Translations under genes and position numbers: made by a program | The notes under the pieces: model-generated | Told to the model about the DNA's origin: nothing | The model's database searches: none | What the model saw: the letters and a program-made list of their open reading frames with translations, nothing else | NCBI GenBank assembly: GCA_900107185.1 | Contig: FNPA01000014.1 | Span: 17,352-81,351 of the forward strand | Reading direction: 5' to 3' | Length of the DNA stretch: 64,000 nt | From: Ruminococcaceae bacterium YAD3003 | Lineage (GTDB): Bacteria; Bacillota; Clostridia; Saccharofermentanales; Saccharofermentanaceae | Part shown: one piece after another, positions 16,396-25,255 of the stretch | Layout of the letters: each line of letters begins with the position of its first letter | How positions within the stretch are numbered: the first letter of the stretch is position 1

Positions 16396-17166
16396 ATGAA
16401 GGATAATAAAAGAACTGTTAAATTCATAGTTAATGATTCAGAGAGATGGAGCGATTTTAGCAATGATAGGCTTGCTGAATGTATCAAACTATGTGTTGAT
16501 ACTCGAAATAGTCCCACAGAAGAAAATATAGATAGGTTAAATGCGCTTCAGTTGATTAAACATACAGAATTGGATGAGAATAAAAAACGCAGATTCCGCA
16601 TGGCAATTGGGACATACAAGCCAGGGGATGAACTTTTAAATGATGTATTTTCAGAGATCCGCAATGTCGAATATCCATCGTTAAGACAAGTTCAAGAAGC
16701 TGTTATCATTTTGAATTCTTTATATAACACAAATCTTCAAAACGTAATAACTACTTCAAGAAATATAAAAAATCAAATTCCGAATTTATTAAGAAGGATT
16801 AATGAACGTGATCTTACTGTTATTGATGATATAACTAGGATCAACCAACAAGGTGAAGATGCTCAATTCAGTAACAAGATATATTCATTTGCTACCAAGT
16901 TTTGCAGTTTCATTAATCCCTTTTATCCTATTTTTGACAGGTTTTCATCTAACCTTTTGTTTATGATCCTAAACAGAAATGACGAACAATTTCCTTTAGA
17001 GGATTTAGGAAATTATAGGATTTTCTGCGAAAAATATGAGGTCTTCCAAAACAAATACAGTTTAGATAACAACAAAAATACGGATACTTTCTTATGGATG
17101 TACGGAAAAATCCTTGCGGCCAGTGGAGATATAGTTTTTGAAACTGTCAGCCATATTAATCAATGA
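16396..17166 (+). CDS. Hypothetical protein with C-terminal 'PIFD' motif (256 aa)
   Basis: ATG at 16396 has AAGGA 8 bases ahead. The C-terminal half reads SFATKFCSFINPFYPIFDRFSS ... LGNYRIFCEKY ... TFLWMYGKIL. A related block, KVPIYDQYVHKAV ... ALWVYGHCL, occurs in the protein at 29370-30095, so both belong to one superfamily. The helical arrangement with a Pro-Ile-aromatic-Asp turn recalls the HhH-GPD DNA glycosylase core, but this is a structural guess. It is convergent with the next gene; the 3' ends overlap by 11 bp. Confidence 0.65.
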   Translation: MKDNKRTVKFIVNDSERWSDFSNDRLAECIKLCVDTRNSPTEENIDRLNALQLIKHTELDENKKRRFRMAIGTYKPGDELLNDVFSEIRNVEYPSLRQVQEAVIILNSLYNTNLQNVITTSRNIKNQIPNLLRRINERDLTVIDDITRINQQGEDAQFSNKIYSFATKFCSFINPFYPIFDRFSSNLLFMILNRNDEQFPLEDLGNYRIFCEKYEVFQNKYSLDNNKNTDTFLWMYGKILAASGDIVFETVSHINQ

Positions 17167-17695
17167 TCTGCCATCGTTCATACTTACCGGTATTACTATT
17201 TTTCACAGATTCCAGATAACACTGTCTGTTAAGCTCAACCAGATGTTTTACATACCAGTCTGGCGCAAACAGGCCAAACTCACGACATATCACCTGATAA
17301 ACAAGCCTATTGGGTACATAGTATGGATTCTCCCAAACCACTTTATCATCTCTGCCGGACATGCGAAGAACGGCAGCCGCTACAGCAGGAGATCTGGATC
17401 CGCCTTTTGAACAACAAATATAAAGATCTGTTACTTCATCAGGCAGTTGACGAAGAAACTTTATGATAGCTCTTGCATGAGCGCCTTTGATTGCCAAGTA
17501 ATATTCCGGATCTTCTACATCAGCAAAAGGCACAACACATCTTTGTTTATCCGGAAACAGCTTCAGATTCTCATTATCTCTTTCGGTACATGCAATAATA
17601 GCGCACTTACTGACAGAAATATCAAAGATTTCAGCTTTAATAGCCGGAATGGCAAGTATATGGATCGTATATTTCTTGATCTTATGTTGGCGCAT
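17156..17695 (-). CDS. Protein-tyrosine/dual-specificity phosphatase-like protein
   Basis: The CX5R signature of protein tyrosine phosphatases is present as CSKGGSRS (about residue 97), preceded by a strand LYICC. This would form the phosphate-binding loop with Cys as nucleophile. A general-acid Asp could be that in VPFADVEDPEYY. About 180 residues, no signal peptide, so cytosolic. The start is uncertain: ATG at 17695 or a TTG at 17722. It is the last gene of a minus-strand operon that begins with a SLOG protein at 21909. Its substrate may be a protein, nucleotide or phosphoinositide-like molecule. Confidence 0.7.
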   Translation of the reverse strand: MRQHKIKKYTIHILAIPAIKAEIFDISVSKCAIIACTERDNENLKLFPDKQRCVVPFADVEDPEYYLAIKGAHARAIIKFLRQLPDEVTDLYICCSKGGSRSPAVAAAVLRMSGRDDKVVWENPYYVPNRLVYQVICREFGLFAPDWYVKHLVELNRQCYLESVKNSNTGKYERWQIID

Positions 17696-17740
17696 AGTTA
17701 AACCAACTACTTTCCTTCTCAAATAGCCTTTTTACCATAA

Positions 17741-18766
17741 TTATTCTTCCACATTAAATCCGGCCAATCTTAATCCTTCATTGGTAATTCCCAACGGGGC
17801 CGCTTTGGCAAGCATTTCTTCGGTCAGAATCTGGTGATAACCTGCAAGTACAAGATCAAAACTGTTATGCCCAAACTTACCCTTAAGCCAATTGCTGACA
17901 GGAATAAGCAGACGATGCATGCCGGTTAATTCTTCACGATATAATTCGACATCCATATAATTCCACCAGTTATCCGAGTATAGACCATCATCTACTGCAT
18001 AACCCAGAAAACTCATATCAGAGGTATCACCACCATATACCAAGCGTTTCTTCACATACTCTTCGTGCTCATTCGGTGTTTCTTTCCAAACTTTAGGATC
18101 ACGCTCCAACGGGTGATAACGATTCTTTAAGTAAACTATGTCACCGCATTTGAAAGGCACAGGAAAATTGAACCAAAGCTCGTCAAAGAAACTGCTCAAC
18201 AAAAACCAACATTCATTTTCCTCTCTGGAATAATCATGCGTACAAGACAATATCTTTCCTGATCCGATCTCGCACTCAATGTCGCCATTATTCCTGGTCA
18301 TCTCGCCTTCGTCAGGAAATCCACGCCTAATCTCTACAATACTGATATCTTCAGCATCTTCATTCTCCAGTATGTGTTTAATACAGTTATCCCAGCTTGA
18401 GAAAACACCTTCGTAAAAGTCCCCACCATATCCGTATCTTAATGATGTATAGTAGCTTTTGTACGAATACAGCCAGCCACCTGAATTATCCTTGAACTCA
18501 GTAATAAACTGATCCTCCATAGCCATATAATCTGCAAGCAGTTTGTGGATCTGTTCGCCACGGAAGGGACTCCACTTTCCGCAATTATTTATCTTAATAT
18601 CCGGCATGTTATCAATGATCCACTGCCACGCCTCATGCTTCTCTTTCAGCGTTACACTCTGGCACTGCGAGACAAGCCATGCAGCCTCTAATGCATTGTA
18701 CTCATATCCAATCTCCTTATGGTATTCACGAATATCTTTGGAATTAATAAAACTTGTAAAATCCAT
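17741..18766 (-). CDS. Hypothetical protein (341 aa) sharing a module with the 529-aa protein at 25736-27322
   Basis: Acidic and rich in Trp and Tyr; probably cytosolic. The C-terminal half includes FPVPFKCGDIVYLKNRYHPL, similar to LPTPYKPGDIVNIDCYPF in the other protein, in both cases after a CWF segment, so they share a domain of about 120 residues. The chain ends with a small helical repeat-like segment (LTEEMLAKAAPLGITNEGLR). It is the fifth gene of the six-gene operon starting at 21909, separated by 24 and 45 bases from its neighbours. No function is recognised. Confidence 0.65.
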   Translation of the reverse strand: MDFTSFINSKDIREYHKEIGYEYNALEAAWLVSQCQSVTLKEKHEAWQWIIDNMPDIKINNCGKWSPFRGEQIHKLLADYMAMEDQFITEFKDNSGGWLYSYKSYYTSLRYGYGGDFYEGVFSSWDNCIKHILENEDAEDISIVEIRRGFPDEGEMTRNNGDIECEIGSGKILSCTHDYSREENECWFLLSSFFDELWFNFPVPFKCGDIVYLKNRYHPLERDPKVWKETPNEHEEYVKKRLVYGGDTSDMSFLGYAVDDGLYSDNWWNYMDVELYREELTGMHRLLIPVSNWLKGKFGHNSFDLVLAGYHQILTEEMLAKAAPLGITNEGLRLAGFNVEE

Positions 18767-18790
18767 TGTTGCCCTCTTGGGAAGTATTAG

Positions 18791-19747
18791 TCATGCCATT
18801 CTTATTTCCTGATGATAAAGGTCAACCCACAGGGCAAAATCTACAGGGTTATCGTATATCCTATATCCTGCAACATCACCTTCAGAAGGTTCTTCTGTTT
18901 TACCATCTCTAAATTTCACGCTTACATCGCTGTTATTCATAGAGATCATCTCCACCAGATACTCCACACCATTGGATTTGCGCGATGTGATCTTTGAGGG
19001 GTGAGAGAATCTAACGCTGTCTCTGCTGCAGGAACCTGAAAGCAATTCGGCACTGAAACAGATATTCTGAAGGTTCTGAGGATCCAATTCCCAATTATGG
19101 TTTGAGAAGAAATGTGTAAGATAATAACGGTATTCGTATTCATCCGAAATAATTGAGTACTCGATACAAGTGGCGTCGCCGTAATTTTGAGTTTTATCTA
19201 TTTCAAGAAGTATATCTATCATCCTGTCATAGACCTCAAATTCTGCAATATCAACTGGAACTGGTTCTTCGTTTTTGCGTCTGACCGTTCTTCCGGCAAT
19301 TTTAGTAAGAGAAATCATGACGGTAGAAAAATCATCACTAAGATATTTTTTCCGTCCATTCTTTTTAAATTGTAGACAGTTACTGATCCACTTTTGGTTT
19401 ATATCATTGAGGTCTTTTCCTTTCAAATCAATCTCAAGGACCATTCCTTCGGAAAGTTCATACAGTTCTGATATATCAGGAAAACTAATCTCATCTTCAT
19501 TAATCAAGGGAAACTTTTTCCTGATTTTACTTATGCATTCGTTCTTATCAAACTGTTCCCTCGAATAAACACGATCGCCAATATAGATATATTTTTTTAT
19601 CGGATCAAATTCTGAAGATATAAGTCTGATCAGACAAAATGATTTTGAATCTTTAATTGTCCTTTCGGTCTTTATAACAGCATATTCACGCATTGACGTG
19701 ATCTTGTGAAGCACCTGCTTTGTGGTTCTGTATACTTTAATCATCAT
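18791..19747 (-). CDS. Hypothetical protein (about 318 aa)
   Basis: Soluble alpha/beta protein with no recognised motif. The start is taken at 19747 (MMIKVYR), where GGTGAT lies just upstream; an ATG 18 bases earlier would overlap the preceding gene. The middle contains KKYIYIGDRVYSREQFD and a basic RTVRRKNEEPV patch. It is separated from the gene before it by only 5 bases and from the one after by 24, so it belongs to the same operon as the SLOG and phosphatase proteins. Confidence 0.6.
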   Translation of the reverse strand: MMIKVYRTTKQVLHKITSMREYAVIKTERTIKDSKSFCLIRLISSEFDPIKKYIYIGDRVYSREQFDKNECISKIRKKFPLINEDEISFPDISELYELSEGMVLEIDLKGKDLNDINQKWISNCLQFKKNGRKKYLSDDFSTVMISLTKIAGRTVRRKNEEPVPVDIAEFEVYDRMIDILLEIDKTQNYGDATCIEYSIISDEYEYRYYLTHFFSNHNWELDPQNLQNICFSAELLSGSCSRDSVRFSHPSKITSRKSNGVEYLVEMISMNNSDVSVKFRDGKTEEPSEGDVAGYRIYDNPVDFALWVDLYHQEIRMA

Positions 19748-19752
19748 AACAA

Positions 19753-21060
19753 TCACCATCCCCATCCAAAGAAGTGATGCGCATCGTGATCTGTATCTTT
19801 CGCACCTTCGACGAACTTATCTACAGCGGCACTAAGCACTGCTTTCGCCTGAGAATCACTGCACCATCCATCGCTGCTATCGTAAAACCACTGTTCGTCC
19901 TTGTAATACAAATACAGCCATCGAGCTTCCAGATCAGGACTGTGCCACTTGATAGCAAGATTTCCATATTTTGTCTTTATGTCATCAATAACCACCGTAC
20001 GGTAATAATCCTCAAACGGTCGTTCATCTCTACTGCTTCTTCCCATAGAATGGAGCGAGCCAGATTCATCATCGAAATATAAATCCATTATGTAGCCGTT
20101 ATAGATTAGATCCATTAATTCTTTGTCATCTTCAAACAGATCCACCGCTTGCGAATCTGACAAAAGCAAGACTTTTCCGCCGTGTCCGGTAACTTCATCG
20201 CAAGCTATCCATAATGATCGGCGGATTTCTTCGGTTAATACGATGCGTACTATCTTATCAATAACCAAAAACTCCACATCCTGAAACTTAGCTCTAACAT
20301 CAGTCTCCCCTACAGGCAGCGAATCAGCTGTGACATAAAAACAGTCCATACCATTGGCATCTTCAAGAGAATGTAGATATCTTTTAGATGTCTTTGTCAG
20401 AATGTCGAGATATTCCTCTTTGTATGTATACAGATACAAGAGTCGGTATTCTTTTTTCATTTGAATCAACATTTTTAAATCTTCAAGCGACCGTTGTTCT
20501 TTAGCTTCTCTTTCAATATAGAGACTATCTCCGCTTGTTATCAAACCACCTGTTAGTTCTCCGAACTTCAAAACGAAGTCCTCGCCTAATGGCCAGTGGC
20601 CGCCTTCAACATAAAAACTGTTGCCCCTGGTAAGATATTTATCCGTGGTGGCCGTATCGATCAGATCATCGTCTTTGCCAAGAATCAGATATACATTTTC
20701 GGTAGTCTCGCCACGCGTGTCCCAACAGATGTCTTTCTCTGTGATATTCTCAATAAGAGACTTATATTCGTAATCAGGATAAAGGTCTGTCCAATATCTT
20801 GATGCGGGATACATGGGATTAATCAGTATTGTTTTCGTGCCTGTCGCTCTGCCGATAATAAGAGCAAACAAACCGCCGAATCCATGACCTACAATCAGGT
20901 CAAACTTGCTATTCATCATTCTGATAAGGAATTCCCCAGGATGCTCCTTCGGATCAGATCCATGCGAATATATGCAGTCTTCTGAGTAGTATTTCAATAG
21001 TTCTTTATAATATAGATTCTCCGATTCGTCATTAATGTCACAAAGATTAAGGATATTCAT
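19753..21060 (-). CDS. Alpha/beta-hydrolase-like protein lacking the nucleophile, with extra C-terminal domain (435 aa)
   Basis: The first 170 residues follow the YqiA/UPF0227 esterase pattern: DLIVGHGFGGLFALIIG, LINPMYPASRYW, LGKDDDLID (acid) and VEGGHWPLG (His). The nucleophile position of the G-x-S-x-G elbow is Gly (GHGFGG), so classical serine catalysis should be lost even though the Asp and His remain. The C-terminal 240 residues have no recognised family. This suggests a binding or regulatory role, for instance recognition of a small molecule or protein. It is the third gene in the operon starting at 21909. Confidence 0.65.
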   Translation of the reverse strand: MNILNLCDINDESENLYYKELLKYYSEDCIYSHGSDPKEHPGEFLIRMMNSKFDLIVGHGFGGLFALIIGRATGTKTILINPMYPASRYWTDLYPDYEYKSLIENITEKDICWDTRGETTENVYLILGKDDDLIDTATTDKYLTRGNSFYVEGGHWPLGEDFVLKFGELTGGLITSGDSLYIEREAKEQRSLEDLKMLIQMKKEYRLLYLYTYKEEYLDILTKTSKRYLHSLEDANGMDCFYVTADSLPVGETDVRAKFQDVEFLVIDKIVRIVLTEEIRRSLWIACDEVTGHGGKVLLLSDSQAVDLFEDDKELMDLIYNGYIMDLYFDDESGSLHSMGRSSRDERPFEDYYRTVVIDDIKTKYGNLAIKWHSPDLEARWLYLYYKDEQWFYDSSDGWCSDSQAKAVLSAAVDKFVEGAKDTDHDAHHFFGWGW

Positions 21061-21091
21061 TTTTCTTCACCTCCAATTCTCATCGACTCCA

Positions 21092-21418
21092 TCATCTATC
21101 CAAATAGCACTTATAATGTTCGCTGTAATCGTATCTGATAATTGGTTCTTCAGTCAGACCAAAAGCATTTCTGATCTGCAAAATATAGTCCCTCCCAATA
21201 TTCGGATTCAGATATATGATGGGTGTTCCATCTTTTTTATATTCAACTCTTCCACGCGGATAGTAATCAAATGGTTTTTTGCTTCCGGCAGGTCTTAAAT
21301 AAGCCCACAAAAGTTTGTGATTGTAATTATCTCCAGATTTGGAAACACCATATATATCTCCTTCCTCATACTGATATACCTTCAATTCACCTTCAACTAT
21401 CCAGAAAACACCTCTCAT
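21092..21418 (-). CDS. Small hypothetical protein (108 aa)
   Basis: A compact beta-rich protein: VFWIVEGELKVYQY, then DNYNHKLLWAYLRP, FDYYPRGRVEY and IIYLNPNIGRDY, ending in HYKCYLDR. The pattern is conserved-looking, with a short tail containing one Cys, but I do not know the family. It starts 8 bases after the stop of the SLOG gene with AGAGG ahead, so the two are cotranscribed. Confidence 0.6.
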   Translation of the reverse strand: MRGVFWIVEGELKVYQYEEGDIYGVSKSGDNYNHKLLWAYLRPAGSKKPFDYYPRGRVEYKKDGTPIIYLNPNIGRDYILQIRNAFGLTEEPIIRYDYSEHYKCYLDR

Positions 21419-21426
21419 AAAACCTC

Positions 21427-21909
21427 TTATTTCTTGATCGTGATTACCTCAAGACCTTTCTCTTTTGCATACCAGATAGTTCTTTTTGTTCCGCCGGGTG
21501 CTCCGGTATATACACCGATGAGCCTCGATGAATGATCGACCATCCAGTAATCCCTGTCGAGAAATGACTGTCTTCCTGGTGTCTTGCCTACATATACGAT
21601 TTTGTCTGAACCCATAAGGAGCTTTGCATATCTCTTCTTCCACTCAGGATCCCATTCTTTTTCCATGCCGTTCCATGCACTGGCAGAAATGAGATGTATA
21701 TTCCTGTTTTCCTTCCTGAGCTTTATAACTATCTCTGCAGCCCAGATATCCACACCTCTTTGCATACCTGTGATGAAATCCGTATAGCCGTCATCAACAG
21801 CTTTTCTGATCTGTTCTTCGAGCCAAGCAATTACCTTTTCCTCGCTCATTTCAAGTCTTTCAGGTCTGTGTCCCGTAAAGGAACAAGCATGCTTTATATC
21901 AATCTCCAT
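21427..21909 (-). CDS. SLOG-family protein, DUF1273/YpsA-like (160 aa)
   Basis: The YpsA-type signature is clear: CSFTGHRPERL at the N-terminus, then FITGMQRGVDIWAAEIVIKLR and RLIGVYTGAPGGTKRTIWYA. SLOG proteins are Rossmann-like and bind nucleotide-derived ligands such as ADP-ribose derivatives; YpsA relatives influence cell division and NAD-linked stress. The ligand here is not known. Length is normal. It is first in a tight minus-strand operon with five downstream genes, of which one is a hydrolase-like protein and one a CX5R phosphatase. Confidence 0.85.
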   Translation of the reverse strand: MEIDIKHACSFTGHRPERLEMSEEKVIAWLEEQIRKAVDDGYTDFITGMQRGVDIWAAEIVIKLRKENRNIHLISASAWNGMEKEWDPEWKKRYAKLLMGSDKIVYVGKTPGRQSFLDRDYWMVDHSSRLIGVYTGAPGGTKRTIWYAKEKGLEVITIKK

Positions 21910-22007
21910 TTTCTTCCTCTCAACTATTTCTTTATTCTTGCTTTGATTATAGAAAACATTATGGGATAGAAATGTCCCTATGGACTTGGACTATACCCGG
22001 TCGCTTA

Positions 22008-24053
22008 TCATACGGCAAAGCCGAATCTCCGCACATTCCCGTCATACGGTGAGATGTTGGGCGCGACGATATCTTCCGGAGCAAGCATTCTGATGTCATC
22101 ATCAGTAACGTCACAGACATTCATGTTCGCGAGCCTGTTGCACTGCTCCATATGGGCGTTCTCAATCAGATTTCTTACATATCTTCCGTTACCGAAATCA
22201 TCGTTCTTTCTCGCGCTGTCAAAAATCCCAGTGAGCTTTGCCCTCGCTTCAGGTGCGAGATACAATCCGTCATCTTTTGCGATAAGCTCGGCAATCCTGC
22301 AAAGATCAGTTGTCGCGTAATCAGGGAAATGAACGTGGAATGCAATCCTCGAGCGAAGGCCGGGGTTTTTCTGCATGAACTTCTCCATCTTGTCCGGGTA
22401 TCCCGCGAAGATTACGACCATGTTGTCCCTGTTATTTTCCATCTCCTGGACAATGGTGCTTATCGCTTCATCTCCGTACATACCGTCCCTGTCGTCAACA
22501 AGCGAATATGCTTCATCAATAAAGAGCACGCTGCCTTCCGCTTCTTTGAACCTCTTCTTGACGAGCGGCGCCGTGTGTCCGACATATTGTCCTACAAGGT
22601 CAGCTCTACCGACCTCATAAAGATCGCCTTTCGAAAGCAGACCATTGTCCTTCATTATCTGTGCGAAAAGCCTCGCGACTGTCGTTTTCGCTGTTCCGGG
22701 ATTTCCGGTGAACACCATGTGCATCGCAGGTCTTTTCGAGGTCATGCCCCTGTCCTTGTAAAGCTTCTGCATCTTATAGTAGTTGAGTGCCTTCTCGATT
22801 GTTTGCTTTGCCTCAGAAAGTCCGATGAGACTGTTCAGCTTATCGATAGCTCTGCCTTTGGGTTCTTCTTTCCTCACCTGATCCGCGACAGCGGCAGTAT
22901 CCTTATACTGTGGATATATGTTCGTCTTGAGCTTTTCCCCATACCAGGCATCAAAAATCTTATTGAGATTCGCTGCCGTGTATCCTTTTCCTTCATCGCT
23001 CACCATTCCGGTAAGTTTTTTGTCGGGCCGGATCTTTTTCTCCGAAGCAAGCTTCTTAAGATAATCTCTTGCCGAATCAGCGAAAACGATATCCTCCTTC
23101 AGCTCAACCATGGAGATACTTCCACGGCTTGCGAATTCATCGATAAATGCATTTTTTGCCTCAGAGTTATCTGCATTCAGAAGTATTACCGTCAGGACAT
23201 CGTTCCTGTGCTCAAGAGCCATCCTGCAGATCGCGCTAATGTTTTCCATTCCCGAAGACTCTGCAAACATGCCGACTCTGCCTGTACCGCCATGCCAGTC
23301 AATAACGATCGTTCCACCGGCACATGACTTATACAAAGCCTCCCATCCTATAGAAGGCAAAGGGCTGCTATCCCCCCAGTCGATAAGGACATATCTTCTG
23401 CTCTTAACCCTTTTGTTCTGATAAAGAGCAGAGATGAGACGGGAATAAATCTGCTTCTTTTTATCGTCATCATCGTCCCTGACATTTACCATATAGTGTA
23501 CGGGATGACCATCTGCACGTGACTTCGCTTTACCTTTATAAATCCTTTCGATCTCGGGAATGAGCGTATCGCCGACAAGGTCATTTTTGGCACCTTCAAT
23601 AAGTGCTTCCTTCTCCGAAACTTCATCGGCCATAACCTCGTCGTAAGCCATATGGCAACATCTTCCGAGGCACTCGATTTCAAAGTGCTCCAGGACAGCA
23701 TCACAGTCATCGATATAACCATTATTATCAGCTTGGCTCAGGTAAGAAAAAATATTGTGAAATGAAGCTTCCTCTATTTCGGTCTTTCCCAGTTCAAGGC
23801 GGGTCATGCCGGCATACTTGCCGATCAGATTCCCGATATTCATTCCGGGCTTTACGGTTATTACACCCAGATGAGCGACTTCACCATAAGTGATCCGGCT
23901 GAGAAAAACATAGCTTTCCTCTTTGAGCTTAAATAACTCCTCACTGGCTTCACTGATCACATTTTCAAAAGCCCGGCAGCATTTTATGTCATGCTCATCC
24001 GGAACTAATTTATCAAAGTTCTTCAGTACGGCATGAATCCTGTAAAAGTACAT
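22008..24053 (-). CDS. AAA+ ATPase, CbbX/SpoVK-like, with N-terminal domain (681 aa)
   Basis: The C-terminal 280 residues are a CbbX/SpoVK-type AAA+ module: Walker A TGNPGTAKT (about residue 448), YVGHTAPLV pore-loop region, Walker B VLFIDEAYS (about 511), FAGYPDKM sensor 1 and NGRYVRNLI sensor 2. Such ATPases remodel protein complexes as hexamers. The N-terminal 390 residues carry FYRIHAVLKNFD and a helicase-like insert with a P-loop-free alpha/beta fold, of unknown function. The ATG at 24053 is preferred because GGAGG is 8 bases ahead. Similar proteins often occur in accessory gene clusters together with substrate-recognition partners; none is obvious here. Confidence 0.85.
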   Translation of the reverse strand: MYFYRIHAVLKNFDKLVPDEHDIKCCRAFENVISEASEELFKLKEESYVFLSRITYGEVAHLGVITVKPGMNIGNLIGKYAGMTRLELGKTEIEEASFHNIFSYLSQADNNGYIDDCDAVLEHFEIECLGRCCHMAYDEVMADEVSEKEALIEGAKNDLVGDTLIPEIERIYKGKAKSRADGHPVHYMVNVRDDDDDKKKQIYSRLISALYQNKRVKSRRYVLIDWGDSSPLPSIGWEALYKSCAGGTIVIDWHGGTGRVGMFAESSGMENISAICRMALEHRNDVLTVILLNADNSEAKNAFIDEFASRGSISMVELKEDIVFADSARDYLKKLASEKKIRPDKKLTGMVSDEGKGYTAANLNKIFDAWYGEKLKTNIYPQYKDTAAVADQVRKEEPKGRAIDKLNSLIGLSEAKQTIEKALNYYKMQKLYKDRGMTSKRPAMHMVFTGNPGTAKTTVARLFAQIMKDNGLLSKGDLYEVGRADLVGQYVGHTAPLVKKRFKEAEGSVLFIDEAYSLVDDRDGMYGDEAISTIVQEMENNRDNMVVIFAGYPDKMEKFMQKNPGLRSRIAFHVHFPDYATTDLCRIAELIAKDDGLYLAPEARAKLTGIFDSARKNDDFGNGRYVRNLIENAHMEQCNRLANMNVCDVTDDDIRMLAPEDIVAPNISPYDGNVRRFGFAV

Positions 24054-24190
24054 ATAATCAACCTCCATATCACTTCTTATGCTTCGAGTATAAACAGTAA
24101 CATGTGCTAAAAATGTCTCATGTATAAAACAAAAGCGATGCGGCAGATCAGTCCGTTTATTTCCATGCTGTCTATGTGAAAGTATTCCTG

Positions 24191-24410
24191 GGTGTTACCT
24201 ACACGACATAGGCGGTTACCTCTAGTCTCCTTTGGAAAAAGGTCGAGGAGGTGGTGCTGATGAGCGATTATGAAATTCTGATAGTGGTCCTGACCACTAT
24301 TGCAATAGTAGTAACTTTGATCATTGAGTACATAAAAAATGACCGCCCCCGGCCAAGGTTGCGGTCATCTATTGATCAAACACTGAGGTAACCGTCTGGT
24401 AGGTAACACC
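24191..24410. repeat. Two-part inverted repeat enclosing the small toxin-like gene
   Basis: GGTGTTACCTAC (24191-24202) pairs with GTAGGTAACACC (24399-24410), and CGGTTACCTC (24213-24222) with GAGGTAACCG (24385-24394). Both arms are perfect, 12 and 10 bp. In an mRNA covering the gene, the 5' leader would pair with the 3' end, close to the ribosome binding site. This is the kind of long-range fold that keeps type I toxin mRNAs silent. Confidence 0.6.
24260..24391 (+). CDS. Small hydrophobic peptide, probable type I (holin-like) toxin (43 aa)
   Basis: A very strong GAGGAGGTG site lies just before the ATG. The peptide begins MSDYEILIVV, then one membrane helix (ILIVVLTTIAIVVTLIIEYI) and a basic tail rich in Arg and Pro. 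The layout fits the 'putative holin-like toxin' family of Clostridia and Bacilli. Its last third overlaps a GACCGC/GCGGTC hairpin. Toxins of this class depolarise the membrane. The gene is enclosed by inverted repeats, and a possible antisense promoter lies beyond its end. It could also be a non-toxic small membrane peptide. Confidence 0.6.
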   Translation: MSDYEILIVVLTTIAIVVTLIIEYIKNDRPRPRLRSSIDQTLR

Positions 24411-24422
24411 TCTTATGTATTC

Positions 24423-24450
24423 ATTATACTCCGGCCAAACTAATTGAGAA
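24423..24450 (-). promoter_or_regulatory. Candidate antisense promoter opposing the toxin-like gene
   Basis: On the minus strand TATAAT (24423-24428) and TTCTCA (24445-24450) are 16 bp apart. Transcription would run into the 3' end of the 43-aa gene and give an RNA complementary to it, as expected for a type I antitoxin. The -35 match is weak. Confidence 0.35.
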
Positions 24451-24466
24451 GATTGCAAAGTTCTTT

Positions 24467-24625
24467 TTATTCTTTGCGCTTAAACTTCTCGCCTTCATAA
24501 ACCCGTATAGGATTCCCCCTCACTATCTCCGTATGCTTCTGCCATGCATTATTCAAAGCATCAGCATTTTTGTCTTCCTGCTTTGCTTCGAGGATGCTCT
24601 CGTAAAAATATACCGCTGGTTATAG
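24467..24625 (-). pseudogene. C-terminal gene remnant (about 48 codons)
   Basis: The frame reads YFYESILEAKQEDKNADALN, then NAWQKHTEIVRGNPIRVYEG and EKFKRKE before a stop. It has the composition of a real protein C-terminus, but there is no start or ribosome binding site and an upstream stop cuts the frame at about 24625. It is probably the tail of a deleted gene, family unknown. Confidence 0.4.
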
Positions 24626-24660
24626 TGGACAACTTTTGGAAATGCAATACCAAAATCTGA

Positions 24661-25155
24661 TCACCAGTTGAGTTCATCGAAAATGTAAGCGAGATCGGCA
24701 AAGGCCTTCCTGATCAACTCTTTTTCTTTTTTATTTAATGCTTGCCAATCGTCACCAGAACCGTCTTCACTCATAAGTTTTGCCAGTTCATCAAATTCAT
24801 CAGCAGTATTGTTTACGAGGTCATGCCACTTCTTGGAATACATGGCTGTTTCTTCATCTGTCAAATCCTGCATCTTGGAATAATCACCTTCGAAAACAGT
24901 ATTTCCGATAGCCGGCGTATTCTTAATGAAGAACCTCAGATAATCCCTGATGATTACAGCCAGATAAAGATCGGTCATCCAATGAATATCCCAGGAGATA
25001 TTCACGATCTCAAAATCGGTATAAGAGCCCTTCTTATGCTGCTTCACCTTTCCAAGCTTCAGGTGACGGAGCTTGTAGTCGTGAATTGCATCCTTAATTC
25101 TCCAGAAAGGGTGCTTAATATTCCCAAGAACATCGCTCAATAATGTGTTTCTCAT
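24661..25155 (-). CDS. Hypothetical protein (164 aa)
   Basis: A soluble helical protein: MRNTLLSDVLGNIKHPFWRIKDAIHDY, a basic middle, and an acidic C-terminus ending in IFDELNW. The ATG at 25155 has AGGTG 6 bases ahead. It has IHWMTDLYLAVIIRDYLRFFI, which may be an amphipathic helix and not a true membrane span. It lies downstream of the Doc toxin gene with about 100 bases between. No family recognised. Confidence 0.6.
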   Translation of the reverse strand: MRNTLLSDVLGNIKHPFWRIKDAIHDYKLRHLKLGKVKQHKKGSYTDFEIVNISWDIHWMTDLYLAVIIRDYLRFFIKNTPAIGNTVFEGDYSKMQDLTDEETAMYSKKWHDLVNNTADEFDELAKLMSEDGSGDDWQALNKKEKELIRKAFADLAYIFDELNW

Positions 25156-25255
25156 AATCATCACCTGCTTCTCAAATCGCTTAAACCATGTTTCTTAAGC
25201 TCATTTTAAGAAGGATGATGTACTAAAATTGTCTCATGCAAAAAGTAAGCGGGTA

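Noticed and set aside
22152..23327. 391-codon open frame on the plus strand
   Set aside because: It is antisense to the AAA+ ATPase gene, which has full family motifs and a good start.
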